DNA of 64,000 bases. Source: Apus apus (taxonomy: Eukaryota; Chordata; Aves; Apodiformes; Apodidae). The notes below the pieces were generated by a model. The model saw nothing but the letters and a program-made list of their open reading frames with translations. It did no database searches and was not told the origin of the DNA. The stretch is from contig NC_067283.1 of NCBI RefSeq assembly GCF_020740795.1, positions 7,715,659-7,779,658 on the forward strand. Direction: 5' to 3'. Shown here in pieces: positions 48,722 through 61,983 of this stretch (the stretch's first letter is position 1; each line of letters starts with the position of its first letter). The position numbers were made by a program, and so were the translations under genes.

Positions 48722-48809
48722 CTTTGAGCAACCTGGTCTAGTGGGAGGTGTCCCTGCCCGTGGTAGCAGATGATCTTTAAGGTCCCTTCCAACCCAGACC
48801 ATTCTGTGA
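48722..48809 (+). mobile_element. CR1 3' end fragment
   Basis: About 88 bases of a CR1 terminus: 'tttgagcaacctggtctagt', 'gggaggtgtccctgcccgtg', 'agatgatctttaaggtccct' and 'tccaacccagaccattctgt'. It is strongly 5'-truncated and on the sense strand. Confidence 0.92.
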
Positions 48810-50840
48810 AAGTGCCCCAGCAAAGAAATAGCTAGCAAAGAAATTGCCATCTAGAGCATGCTGCCTTCCTGAGGCAACAACATAATGGAGAAGCATCAGG
48901 CCTTAACATCTTCCTTTGGACTTGTGGCCGTTCCTGCTGTAAGGAAAGGTTGGGCCCTTTTCTGGGGGAGGAGCAGCCGTTACTGTGAGGATTGTCTGTG
49001 CCCTGATGGGGTTATAGACCTTCTGTAATACAGCCTGTGATTTGTGCCCTCAGGACCAGCAGATAAAAGGGAAGTGTGTAGTTTTTAGCAGGTCTTGCTC
49101 ATTTTTGGCATGAACAGGTTATTTGTTATGTCTAATGAGTTGCCACGTGAGGAGGGATTCCTCAGGCAAATGACTCCTGTACAAAGCCCCAGGTCTATGG
49201 TGCTTGTGGTGACCCAGAGGAGGCTGAGCTAACACCCACTAATGATTCCAGTGACAGCACAAGTGGGAACAGAAGGAAAGCAGTTTCTGTAGGAGCAGTT
49301 GAGCAGAAAAAAAAATACAATCTGTGTCCAGACTCAGCATCCTTTGGTGCCTTTCAGTAGCGTGGTTATGTGTGCAAGGATTACAAGATTAAAAAAGAAT
49401 GAAAACAGCTAATGAGCAGTTTCAGCCACACTCTCAAGACATGATTGTACATGTGAGTGCTGTTTGCCTAGATATATCCTCAAATAAGGACTTCCAAACC
49501 TTCCTTTGCGTGAGAGGAGCTCTGTGTAAGCATTCATGAATCGATCCCACTATCATCCTTTATCTCCTTTATCATCCTTGCCTTCCCTGTTTCTCTCTTG
49601 CCTGTCTATATCTGAGTACTGTCTCCTCTTAGGAATTGGCTTGAGATTTCTGGTGCACAAGCTTTCTTTCTGTTCTGATTTATGTAGCACGTTGCACATA
49701 GGGTTAGAGGCCATACCTGATGAAAATAAATTAGTTTTATAGTAGTAATTCTTAACACAAACACACACTCACACAGGCATATTTACTCTTTTTTTTTTTT
49801 TTTAATAAAAAGAGAAATGTGAGGTCTTTAGTATTTTTATAAGGAATTTTGCAGGTAGAGTTGTTTGTGGGTTTTTGTTTTATTTTTGTGAGCTTTTTTC
49901 CCCCAACTACAAGGGATTTTTATCCATAATTTTACAGTGTTTCTCTTTTTCCTTGGGCCTGGTTGGTGTTTGGCTAGTGCTTTATCAGGTCCTGTGTCCT
50001 GTTTCTGCCTTATTTCTTAAATATTTTTTAGCATTTGTATAATATTCATAGTAACCTGCCCAATTCCATCTCCCCTGTATCCATATGGTAGAATCCTCTC
50101 CCATATCCAATAGGTAGTTTGGTAACAGCAGCAGCATTTTACTTTTGATGCACAGACCTGATTCTCTTTGCTACAAGGAGTTCCATGCTTGTTATCATCC
50201 AACCTTACTGTCCATTTTAAATGAGAAGACTGGTCCCCTGCAGGTTCTTTTTATAGTCAGTAGGGTTTGCTGAACATGCCCAAAAATAATTTTTCCCACC
50301 TGATAGAATGAAACTTTCTCCACAAGCATCTGTCCCAGAGCTTCCAGCCTTGGCCTAGGCAGTGTCAGTGTTTGGCCATAGCATTTCTTGTGCTGAAAAA
50401 GTCTGATGAATACTCATATATTAGGAAAATAGTCTAGTGCCATTACTGCTGTTTTGATTTCTATTATAATAAGAAATAAGGCATTTGGTAATGAGTTTTT
50501 TCTTATGCAGTGCTTGTGTTTTGTGACTACATTGCTGCAGATTATGGCTAACTGCATATTTAGTAAACTTAAAACCGGGGTCAATAGATCAACAAATAGA
50601 TCATTAATGGGGATACATGAGTTAAAAAGTCAGAAGTACAAATAAGATCTTTGGCATCACCTGAAGTGCAGTGGAAAAGGAAGCTTGAGGTATCTGATCC
50701 CCCAGAGTAGAGACTGGCTAGCTGTCACACAGAGCTAATGATGGCATGGGGTGATTACAGTACTGGATTTAAACTCTACCTTGCCAGATGGGCTGTGGTT
50801 TGATCTCTTTTGGAGAGGCCGTTGCTGAACGTATTGAGAG

Positions 50841-50866
50841 AACCATTCCTGGGAACCATTCCTGGG
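50841..50866. repeat. 13-bp perfect tandem duplication
   Basis: AACCATTCCTGGG occurs at 50841-50853 and is repeated exactly at 50854-50866. Confidence 0.92.
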
Positions 50867-53800
50867 CTAGAGTGTAGTTTGAGTTAGCTCAGCTGCAATC
50901 CCAACTTAGTGCCTTGAGTCAAGAGCTGGAAGTCGCGTGGGATGACTCGAATCATCCTTTATCTTCTTGTACATGTGCAAACACTAAGAGCCATGTCCTA
51001 TGGCTTTTGCATGAGGCATCCATTCCACTTTTTGCATCCCATATTTCTAAAAGCTATCAGAGTATGTTTGGCGTGCAAGGGAAACAGGATCTGCCAATTT
51101 GTCAAGACAAGTTATTCCATTGTTGTTTAATCACATTGCTCCAGGAAAGGCCTCCTAGCCCCCTTCTGCAACTGGAGACAGTGGCATAAAGACGTTCTTT
51201 GTCCAAGGTATTTCATGAGGCTTGTGATAGAAAGAGGCTTGGATCGAGGTCCAAGAATCACATCTGAATCCGTGTAAGATGAGATCTCACTTGGGATCTT
51301 CGTTGTTGGGCTGGGACCAGCTACAAAGTTGGGTTACGTTAGACCCAGACAGATCCAGGACTTTGAAACAATTTCTCATGTAGCCTTGGAGAGATGATGA
51401 ACACAGGGGTGGTTCAGAGCTGTTTGGGTATTTCATTGATTTCAAGAAGGAGCAAGAATTTAATAAATGACCAAACTTTGGGACTGACAGACCTTGACAG
51501 ATTTATTTATTTATTAATAATACCCAACATTCAGACTTATATCTGTCAGCTTTTGTCTTTTCTGGTTTTGGGTTTCCCATCCAAACTCTTTTTGTAGCCA
51601 CTAATTTAAATAATGCAGGCTTGCTATTCACTTTGTTTTGCTCTGCACTGCATTCTTTGAAAAAACATGGGAACTTTCCTCCATATGATAACCAAGACTA
51701 GGTATAATATACCCAGAGAGGTCTTACCACTTCCTTACAATGTACAGCAATTATAGTAGCACTTTTGATTTTTAGTGTATTCCCCTAGCAACCACACGTT
51801 CTGTTTACTGCCTTCACTTCAGCTGTATGTTGGAATAACAGCTTTGGAATGTTTTTCTCTCAGTAAAAATCCTTACTCTTAAACAGCTCCAAATAATTTT
51901 CCTGGACAGTGTGCTAAAATTTGTAATTTTTATAATTATTTTCTTTTATTATCATTACTGCTGTGGGTTGTTTATTGTTGTTTGTGGTTTTGTTTTTTTT
52001 TTTTCCCCAAGACCTGTTATTTTCTTCAGGTTTGCATAAGCTTTGAGCTTGATCACTTTCTTAATTTCATACCTGATTCTATAGTTGTTAGGTTTGAGAG
52101 GCTGATGTAGGGACTCTGTGCCTACTCCAAGCTGGTATTTGGAAATTTACCAACCCTGTCCAAAGCTTTTGTGCAGAAGGTATGCTGGCAATCAGAAGTT
52201 GCTTGGGAAGCATTTGCTCCATCTATGATACTTCCACTGTTTGTTCTGCTGTTGAATTTCTGTTGTGAATGACTTAAAGGGAATATAGCATTTTCCCCCT
52301 CCTGCTACCCACTGGGAAGAGAGGAACCACTCCAAAGAGTTTATTTCTGTTGGGAGGGTGTTAATTTATTATGATGTCCTAAATTTATGTATAAACAAAT
52401 GTTAATCTGACAGCAGGCAGCTTTTATAGTGACAGAACTATCTTTAGGGGACTGATTCTAATTTAATTTCTGTTTCTGTTTCTAGAACACAGCTATCACT
52501 CAGCCCGTAGTCAGTGTGAAGGCAGGTGGGAGCCACCACAGGAAGGACCCAGCAGGTGTTGAGATGCAACCCAGCCAGTGCTAACGTGGGAGTAGTTTTC
52601 TTATGTGAATTGCTTCAAAGGCATTTCTCCCAGTCCTGACCTCTCTGTGCTGTAATTAATTTCCCCAGGCTTCACCTCTAGGGCTCCATCCTGACAAATA
52701 ACATTTTGGCAGTCACTAGCTCTGCGGAGCCATTAGGAGAGCATTGGAGCAAGTATCAGGGTGTGAGTTAAACCTGAACTTCAGCTTCCCATCACCCTTA
52801 ATAATCTAATCCCGTGCAATGGAGACTCCAGCCCTGGAGCCTCCCATAAGCAGACAGTAACCATGAACCTGGGGCTCCTTCTTGCTCTTGTTTATCCAGG
52901 GGGAGCTGGACTCTGAGCCAATTTCAGGATCTGCAGCCTTGGTTCAGATGGCAGATCTGACCATCGGTGGCACTGAGCTGAGGTGTGTGTGTATGGAGGG
53001 TGTTTGGAAAGTGAAGATGCGGGAAATGAGCTTTTCTTTCATGATCCATCCAAAACTGTTGTGATTGTATCATCTCGGGAAGGTTACAAGCAAACTGGAC
53101 ATCAACTGCTTTTGAAAATGCATGTTGAGTGTGAGAAGCAGCAGAGAATGAAACGTATGGGTGGATATGGGTATTTTTACCAGTTTCCAATTCAGGAATC
53201 TGCATTCTTTAAGTGAAAGGCTTTGAAGAGTTATCTTACTTCTGTGAGCCTTTCAAGGAATGGGTTTTATTCCTTTACAATACCATTTGTAGGGAATGCC
53301 CCTTGATGTTTTTTAAAGAAGACTAAAAAAAAACCAAACAACCTTAGGTAACTTTAGCACAAGATTTAGGAGCATGGTTTCTTACCCTGCATGTTTCAAA
53401 CTCTAACTATTTTGCCTTTTTGGGTGAATTCAAATACAGGATGCAAGGAAGCACAACAGGTAAAAGCAATGTTAAAGCTATAGTAGGATAACATTGGGAA
53501 ATGGCAGTGCAGTGTAAAAAAAATTATAGTTCCTGAACTGTACCACTACATGTGTATGTGACTTTAGGGCTATAAATGGGCTAGACAGACTGATCCCATT
53601 TCCTCCTCTTTGAATGTCCCTGGAAGCAAACAATTTCCTTTTCGTACTACTCATCTGTGTTTATAATTGGTGGCAGTTATGCTATCAGTAACAAGAGGAG
53701 CTTTGCTTTTTCTGAATTTTAATTAAAATAGAATTTACATTACACTAAACTCAAAAGACCAACCATTGCCTTTATTGTTCATGGGAAAACATTTTTTCCT

Positions 53801-56800
53801 GGGACTTTGGCACCTCAGGTAGTGAGTGCCCCAAGGACATTTTCTCTCATCTTCTTGGTTCAAGCAAGATTATTATGTAGAGATTTTTCTGATTTATATA
53901 ACAAGAAAGGAAAGTGAAATCTGTATAAAAAACTGTGGGCAATCTCTGGCTTAATCCGAAATTATTGCCTACTATAAAATGTATTAGCAGAGAACATATT
54001 TGTGAAAGATGGGCTTGTGAGAGGTTTCACCACAGTCAATGATGGTGCTATGCATCCTGGATAAAAAACTTACAGATGAAATCTCAGATGCATTGCGAGT
54101 TTATCTGGAAATGTCTATTGTGCTTCTATTTAGAATAAGTTTTGAAACCACGTTACAGAAAACCTGTGGATCAAATGGTAAAAATGTGAAATGACCAGCA
54201 GTAGCAAGGTCTTTAAGAGACAGTGCAACAACCTGACAGAGTGGATGGTCCTGAAAATCTCAAAGCTTTAATTTGTAGGTCATTTCCTTGGAGAGATGCC
54301 TTTTCCAGTGAGTGTTTCTGTGTATTGCAGCAACTCACACTTGACTTCTTTGTGCTGATTGGTGACTGGCTATTTTCAGCCCACACAATTCCTGCACTGA
54401 TGGGGAGTAATCCCTAGTATTGCTTCAATATCAGGGGATTCCTGAGTAAACATCCATCCCACTGTCTTGGTTGTTTCCCAGTAACTACTGTCCCCGAAAT
54501 TCACATCTCAGATTAGAGAAATTAAAAACCGAATGAAGCGGAACATCAGATGTTCAGGTACAAAGGTGCTTTTCCATCTTTCACCTCCTTCCATTCCACT
54601 CAGGCATTTCTGCTGCCCTTTCCTTCAATCAGCAGAAAAAAATAAGGATTTGTGAAGCATTTAGATGTTGTATTCATCTCCAGGGTAACTGTATGTCTTT
54701 AAAGGCCCAGAAACCCTCAGGGTTTTTTAACTCAAGCTGTCTGCTTTACAGTGGAAGGTTGATAACTCAAGGTGATGTATTTGTGAGGCAGTGACTGTTA
54801 GTTAACTGAAGTGAGTTTGCCTTTAGCAAGAGCCAGGTCACATCAAATGGTACTTTTGAAAATCCCACCCTCTGTCTGTACCAGACGTAGCCTTCAGCTG
54901 CAACTGTCATAGGCAGATAAAAAAAAGTCCTGATTAATATAAAACACTGATAATCTACAGTAGCATATGCTTTTCATTTTCATCTTTCTAATTTTAATGT
55001 TTGGTTGGTTTCATTAAATTTGAAGTGTTTGTGAGAGTTGTGCTTGGTGACTGGAACTGGGGAGTTTCACACGTATGTTTGAAGAAAGCTTGCATTTGGC
55101 CACATTGAGTTTATAAACTCCCCAGTCAGACTTCAAGCTGGAAGGCAGACTGGAAGGAGCAGTGATGGATGCACCCTCACTACTTCTCTGGAAAGGAGCA
55201 GACTCTTATTCCCAGTTCTGGACCTCCTGCAACAGCCAGCATAACTGATGGTGCTGTTCTGCTGTCCTGCCAAAGGATGGTGGCAGCACTCCAGGAAAAT
55301 ACTTTGCGACGACTGATGCTTTTCTTCGATGACTGTCCAGACTGCCCCGGTCCTCTCTGGTTTTCCACAGTGCCATAGACTTACCCCACCCTGTGTAGAT
55401 CAGCTCAATTGTGCTGTGGCGAAGTTGCCACACTCCAGTGACAGGTCTGATGTCACCTCTGATCTCTGTCTGTCCCATCAGTTTGGGAGCTAGCTGAACC
55501 TGAACACCAGCTTGGTAAAGGTTCTGTCTTTAGGAAACTTTCTGTTTTCTTTGGGAACTCTTGCATGTTGTACCACTGATGAGTTACCTGCCTTTCTCTC
55601 CATTTCCCATAGGAGAAACCACCTCCTCACTCTGACCTCTGCAGAACATCCCCTTCTGTTTCACAGGTGAATGCTGCCTTTTCTCTCAGATGGCCTAACT
55701 GATTAGGATATTTTCTTAAATTCTGAACAGCTGTTCCTAGCTTGAATTTGTTTTTTTGAAGATTGGTGTTTCTGTGTCAGACCCTGGAGAAGGTCTTTGT
55801 GTGTCCAAAAAGCTTGACAGTTTTTCCAACTTGATCAGTTAGCCTACTAAAAATATCCTCTCTTGCCACCAACAGAGATAGAAAGGAAAAATTTGGGGTG
55901 CCTCACCAACAGAAGCTAGTCTTCTGGCCATGGCAAACTGTCAACAGAGTCTGCAATCTTGAGTTTTCCTTCCCAAACATTTAGCCAACTCTGAATGGCA
56001 CAGAGCAATCTCTGACACACTCACAAACACAGAAAAAGAGACATACTTTCCCATCTCTGGGGAGCTCTGTGCCTTCTTTGACAGAAATAATGCAGGCTTG
56101 ATGGCTTGATCATACACTAAGTGTCTTCAGTACTTCCCACCCCTATTATTGCAGCAGACTTTATGTGACCTTGAAACGAATTATGTTTTTATGCCCAGGA
56201 AAAAAAAAATCATAAAATAATCTGTTTCAGAATGGAACCATAAGCCTCCTCAGCAACATGGATTACTGAAATCACATCACCTCTGTGCTCTGCTCACTCC
56301 ACTGACTGCCTATATAGAGCAGCAAAAGGATTATGCAACTCTCTAATAGATTGGCTGTCATAACAAGACCCAAAATCAAATGAGTTTGGTCTAAATTTGG
56401 GTTGTTGTAAATGCTTTTCAGATAGCTCTGTATACAGCTCCAGGTGTCTCAGTCTGAGGAAAATGGAGATTCATTAAAATTCAACATCATGCTTTCTGAT
56501 CTGTTTTTAATAGTTAGATTACACATAATTATATTTAGATTTGAAAACTTGAGCAGTCTCTCTTTTATAGTTTGTCTTAATTAGCATTGATCTGGACAGG
56601 CTGAGCAAAAGCTAAACTTTTAGCTTCACTGTGTTCCACTCTTCCCTTCACTAGAGTAGTTTAAAAGATCAACTTGTCAAAAAGAATAAAAGACTCTCTC
56701 ATGTTGAGAGTTCTCATAAAAGGCTCTAAGAGCTTCTGTAGAGCCATTACTGTCTATTGTGCACAGCAGATCTGTAAAATACTGACATGGGGCTAAATTT

Positions 56801-59800
56801 AATGCACTGAACTCTGTTAACATGATAGGGAATCAGCATGTTTTCCTGTGGAATTGGGCACCTTTAGCCTCTGTCTGGAAAAAAACCCCAAAAACCCTGC
56901 TATTGTGTATTTTCCATTACTTACTTTATTGCTTTGAAACAGTGTGTTTTGTGGAGGAAGAAAAAATGAAGCAGTGTAAAAATGTGGAGGAAGACAAGAG
57001 ACACCAGCATTACAAGTATGAGTGAGCTCTGTGCTGTGACAATATACATATTAAAAAGCTTAAAGGATTTTACTCCTTTAAAGAGTGAAAGAACTAATGT
57101 GAAGAGTCCTGAATGAGATGCATAAAATTACAAGCAAAAAGGGAAATACAGTAGGTGTCAGAAAACTGTATCAGACTGAAAAAAAAAGGCAGAGGAGGGG
57201 ATATTGGAACTTTGAAGAAAGGTTGATGTGATAACAGCTGCATGCTTCAGGAAAAAAAATGCTTTCTACACCAACTACTGCAACACTTTGAGTTAGTTTA
57301 CAATGGCTTGAATGCATTGGCATGCATAGCAGAAAAAGAGAAGAGAGGATTTGTGTAAAAGTAACTAAGCTTATTAATAGTGGGATTTTTTTGTCACTCT
57401 TGTTCACTTAAAACTTTGACTTTATAGGAGAAAATTATTCTTTCATATTATTTTTGCTGTAGCCTATGTACAGTTTGTGGGGCCCAGACTATCTCAAGGA
57501 AGACAAAACAAGGACATCTTGTATACTGGGAAATCTTGGCAGTTTTTTCAAACAGCCCTGCCCCAGCAACCTGCCCCTTAACTGCAAAAAGTAATTGATG
57601 GCATCTTAAAAAAATATTATAATTTTAGCATCAAAAAGATAATTTGTCACCAAAGAGAGAAGTGAGTAAATGGCCACAAAGTCCATTAAGAATCTTACTA
57701 TTATTGCCAATTTTTTTAAGTCATGCTCCAGTACTGCGTGGAGCTAAGAAACACTAAAATAACTAAGTGGAACTGGTTGAGCTTAAGATAAAAGTTAGCT
57801 TTTTGTGTGGCTAATGGAAATGTTCACTGTTAACATATGAAAAAACCTTTTCCTTTGAGTTGTATTTGAGGACATTACCTTCCCATTGTGTTCCAGGTAA
57901 TAAAAAGATGTGATTTTCTTTTCTGTGAACAAGCAGAATTACATCAGGGAAATATCTGACTGTCATCCACCAAACAAACACATCAAAGATTGTCTTGGAT
58001 TAAAAATAACTTTTAATTTATTTGGTTTTGACCTTAAAACTTGTATAATTGGTTTCTGATATTTTTGATAGCTCTTATCTAAATTTCCATCTGTGGTATC
58101 ACTGTCTTTTGTCTCCCAGTATTGTTGAACTTGTAAATCAGGTGATAGCTCCTGGTGTGACAGCTCAGCTTCATTCATTTCATACACCACTCACTGGGTT
58201 ACTTGAAAATAAGTGGAAAAACAGCTTATGTTTTTGCATTATTTAAACATAGCTGCTTCAGAATGCATTCACCTACAGCATCAAGAATGTGTTCCTTATG
58301 CCTTTTTCACTGTTTGATCAGTTGATGTGCACATAGCTGAAGTAGTTGCTGCCTTGTTCAGAAAACTTGGTCTCTAGTTCTTTTGTCCATCTCAAAAGCT
58401 GTATCCTCAGTACACCTTGTCTTACCTAAGAGTGAGAGAATAGAATATATCACTATTTTTATATTCCAACAGCATATGGTCCATATCCATGCAGATTCAG
58501 GAGCTTAATCTATTTGCAGAGCCTTTCACATATAGTGCTATCCCACTAATTCATTTATTGGGGGAAATGAATATACCAATATTGTATGTTTTTTCATAGA
58601 TAGACTACGGGTAATTCTTCTCTCTGTGGAGCAATCCTGTTTTATGACTGTCCTTTCATGCTAAAGGAATTTGAATTCATCCACAATTGCTTTTTTTTGG
58701 TATCACTGCTGTCACAGTGCTGTAGCCAAAGTAACCTAAATTAATTTAGGTCTACTGGCTTTAGAAGCAATTTCTAGTAATTGATTATCTGTCCTTTATG
58801 GTTAATACTTTTTGTATGTGCTCATTTTGACTTGCTGCATTAGCTTTGCACCCAGATAGAATTAAGCAAAGTTACATACTTTTGTAAAATTTTGCCTCAT
58901 ACATACTGGTAATTTGACAAAATACTAAATTTGATCCAATCATCCTGTCATTTGCCTTGTTAATGTGTAAATGCTGTTTCTTTCCATGCTTCCTAGCCTG
59001 GCTACAGCTGTTTCTCTAGCTTTCAAGTGTTGCCACTGCTGAGAACATATTACCACAAAATCTATAAAGAGAGATCTTAGGAAAAACCTCTTCCTACCCT
59101 TCCTATATAGAAAAGTACCATGTATTCTTATTGTTTTATTTTTAACTATCTTCTAAGCCGTGACTCTACTTTCTCTCCCATCCTGAGTTCCTCTGAAGCT
59201 CTTGTGAGTCTTTTCTTCTTATTGTCCACAGAGGGCTTTGGATTAAGAGGAACATTTTCCTAATGCTGTCTTCTGAGGAATTCTATACATGGATAAATAA
59301 ATAACTATGATATTTTTTTAGTCCTACCCCTTCTGTTACAGAAGCACTGTGTGATGACAGAGGTCTCGCTTCTTCCTTCCAAAACACCTGATGTATTGAG
59401 TCTGTCTGTCCTGTTGAACTAAAGAGGGCCAGGGCAGGGCCTTGCAGCTGCTTGTGGTTGTCCATGCTGTGAGACTTAAGAGTTGCTGGCACAGTTTTCA
59501 TCTGTTGCTACCCCCAGAAGTGTTTGGGCAGAGCCCCAGCTGTGGCAGAGTCTAACAGCCTTTCCCAGTGGGCTGGCAGCATTTGTTCCCTGTGTTGGAG
59601 GAGCAAGGAACTTCAGCTGGATGGATGCGACTGTACTGCCTGGCCTCTGGGCAGGAGACCATTCAGTGGCTTGTTTTATCTCTTTGCATAGAGACAGCTG
59701 TGCAGACTGGTCAGGAAACAAGCCATTCTGAGCCATGTATTTTGCATGGCTTTGTGTATCACAGCGGGTTGATGCAGAAGACAATGTTACACTTGATTCA

Positions 59801-60131
59801 TGAACTGGTTGTTGGGGAGTTGAATGCCTGGCAGGATTGTCACTGACTACTGGACACTAGAAGGCACAGAAGGAAATGGAAATGACTTTTTATGTCCTGT
59901 CCTTCAGTCTTTGTTTCCAGACTCCCTGCCTACTTATAGCTCAGTAGGCACAAAATGTCCTGTGCTGAGATCATGATCAGCTCATCCTCCAAATGATCCA
60001 TGCAGGATGCTCAGTGGTCCTTTTAAAACTGATGATTGCCTTTTTAGTTAGTTGGACATTATGTGTGGGCAGTTGGCTGAGAGAAAGATGATATCCTTCA
60101 TATCATAACCTTTAGGGGAAGAATCTGCTAT

Positions 60132-60157
60132 TTCACAGTTTGACCGGAAACTGTGAA
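60132..60157. repeat. Perfect 10-bp stem hairpin
   Basis: TTCACAGTTT (60132-60141) and AAACTGTGAA (60148-60157) are exact reverse complements around the 6-base loop GACCGG. The loop holds a CpG, rare in this AT-rich neighbourhood. A weaker 5-bp stem (TCACT...AGTGA) follows at about 60160-60173. Confidence 0.9.
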
Positions 60158-61544
60158 GTTCACTGTCAAGTGACCCACATTTCAAGAACCCACAACCCCA
60201 AATAAAAACCACTATATAAAAACTTCAAACAGAAAACACAACATGCAGGGAATTTTAAATTACCCAATTCCACTTTTCAAAGACAAAAGTGAGTACTGGA
60301 GTGACATTTAGACAAGAGACCATCCTTGTCCCAGAATAACCCTGTTTATTAAGTTCTGGCCTTAAATACCACATTTGTTGAAAGCATTTCTTGGTAGTCC
60401 CTGAAGTCACACAAGGTGCTTTTTCAATTCCTTCTGAGAGGAAGTTAGCTTTAAAACAACAACAAAAACAAACACAACAAAAATAATAATAAAAAAAACC
60501 CCAAACCTTCTCCCCCCAAAGCCTGAAAACAGGGCCAGGCTGCATCCTGAGGGAAGGACTGTGTTGGGCATTTCGGAGCATGTAAAAGAGCAGCCCTCCT
60601 CTCCAAGAGTTCTCAGCAAACCTGCCTGCCTCATGAAATGCTTTGCATTGGAAAATGTTCTGGGAAATAAACCATTTCAGTTCACTATGCTCACGTTTTT
60701 GTAAAGTAATCATTTAAGTGACCAAAGTGTGCTTCCATTCCTTAAAATTAAAAAAAAACCAACAACCCAAAAGTCACGATAAAATGTATTAATAGGTGGG
60801 ATGAGAAGTTCAGGGAGTAAATGTAATTGTGCACTTCCCAAAGGCACCAGCATCCTCAAGACAAAGGCCAGTGCAGCCAGGGGGTATGACTGGGTAGGAA
60901 GAAAAGATGTCACCCAAGTGAGAGGCAGCAGGACACCTGCCTTCTCAGGTGGACAGGAACAAGTAATCAAGAACAGCTCCTGTCCTCCAGGATGCCACTT
61001 ATCTCCATCTCCTTCACTTGGAAATTTCCAAACTTCCTTACTTCACAGTTTTGCTTAGATCTCCTAGAAACACTCAAGACTTGGTGTATAAAAATATGAA
61101 GTAAGAGGAAACGTAAAGATTTAAGAGTTGCCAGGAAAGGCAATGGTTTGCATCCTTCAGAAAAGGCTGTGCACTTTCATAAGGATGGTGCTCTTGCTTT
61201 GGCTTACCTTTGTCTTTCACCTCAATTTCTTACACTCTAAGCATCTTGTCACCACCACACCACTTTGCTTGTGCTAATGAGCTCTGTTTCTGTCATGAAA
61301 TAGGATTCCTTCATGCAGAGACCTTTTCTTGGTGTTAGGAAAGTAACCTGCACGTCAGTGGCACTGCATAATGCAATCACTCAGGGGAAATAAAATCATT
61401 TTGGATTTAGAAGCCATCATAAGGCTTCCACCCAATAAGGAACTGATTTAACACCTCAAATTACCTAGGTATGTGGGAGTGTAAAGGACATCTGGGGTTG
61501 GGGCCAGCCCCCTGTCATAGCCAACCTCTGTCAGATAAACCCTT

Positions 61545-61865
61545 TCATAAACTAATTAACTCATGCATCTTAGAACAGATTAGGTCATTTGCTACCATTA
61601 ATCCCACTGGGAAATTGTTCATGAGCTTCACTTCTCCCTTGATTTGAAACCTTCTCATTTTCAGTCTCAATTTATTCATGGCCAGTTTATATCCATTTGT
61701 TCTTGTGCCAACAATGTCCTTTAGCTTAAATAGCTCTCCTTCCTCTCTTGTTTTCCTTGATGTATTTATAGACAACATTCATACCCCCTCTGAGATTTAG
61801 TTTTACTAGGCTGAACAAGACAAGCTTGTGTCCTCTTGTGACACAGGCTCTTGTGTTGGTGTGAT
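61545..61865 (-). mobile_element. Ancient CR1-like retrotransposon, antisense
   Basis: Read on the minus strand, the order is 'aagcttgtcttgttcagcct', 'actaaatctcagagggggta', 'gaatgttgtctataaataca' and then 'gttggcacaagaacaaatgg', 'gagactgaaaatgagaaggt'. This follows the order of CR1-family elements: start of the '...LFSL' segment, a run through '...YI', then the conserved part before the 3' end. Divergence is high and the typical avian 3' tail is not present, so this is an old copy that predates the other CR1 insertions. It may extend left to about 61450. Confidence 0.6.
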
Positions 61866-61941
61866 CATTATTGTTGTTCTCCTTAGCATCTGGTCTTGTT
61901 TAAATTTATTTCACCTCTATGTGTATGGTGACAAATACACA

Positions 61942-61983
61942 TAATTGATAGTACTAGTAGTAATTGATAATGCTAGTAGTAAT
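61942..61983. repeat. 19-bp tandem repeat, about 2.2 copies
   Basis: TAATTGATAGTACTAGTAG (61942-61960) and TAATTGATAATGCTAGTAG (61961-61979) are adjacent with two mismatches, followed by TAAT of a third copy. It lies about 80 bases beyond the old CR1 fragment. Confidence 0.9.
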
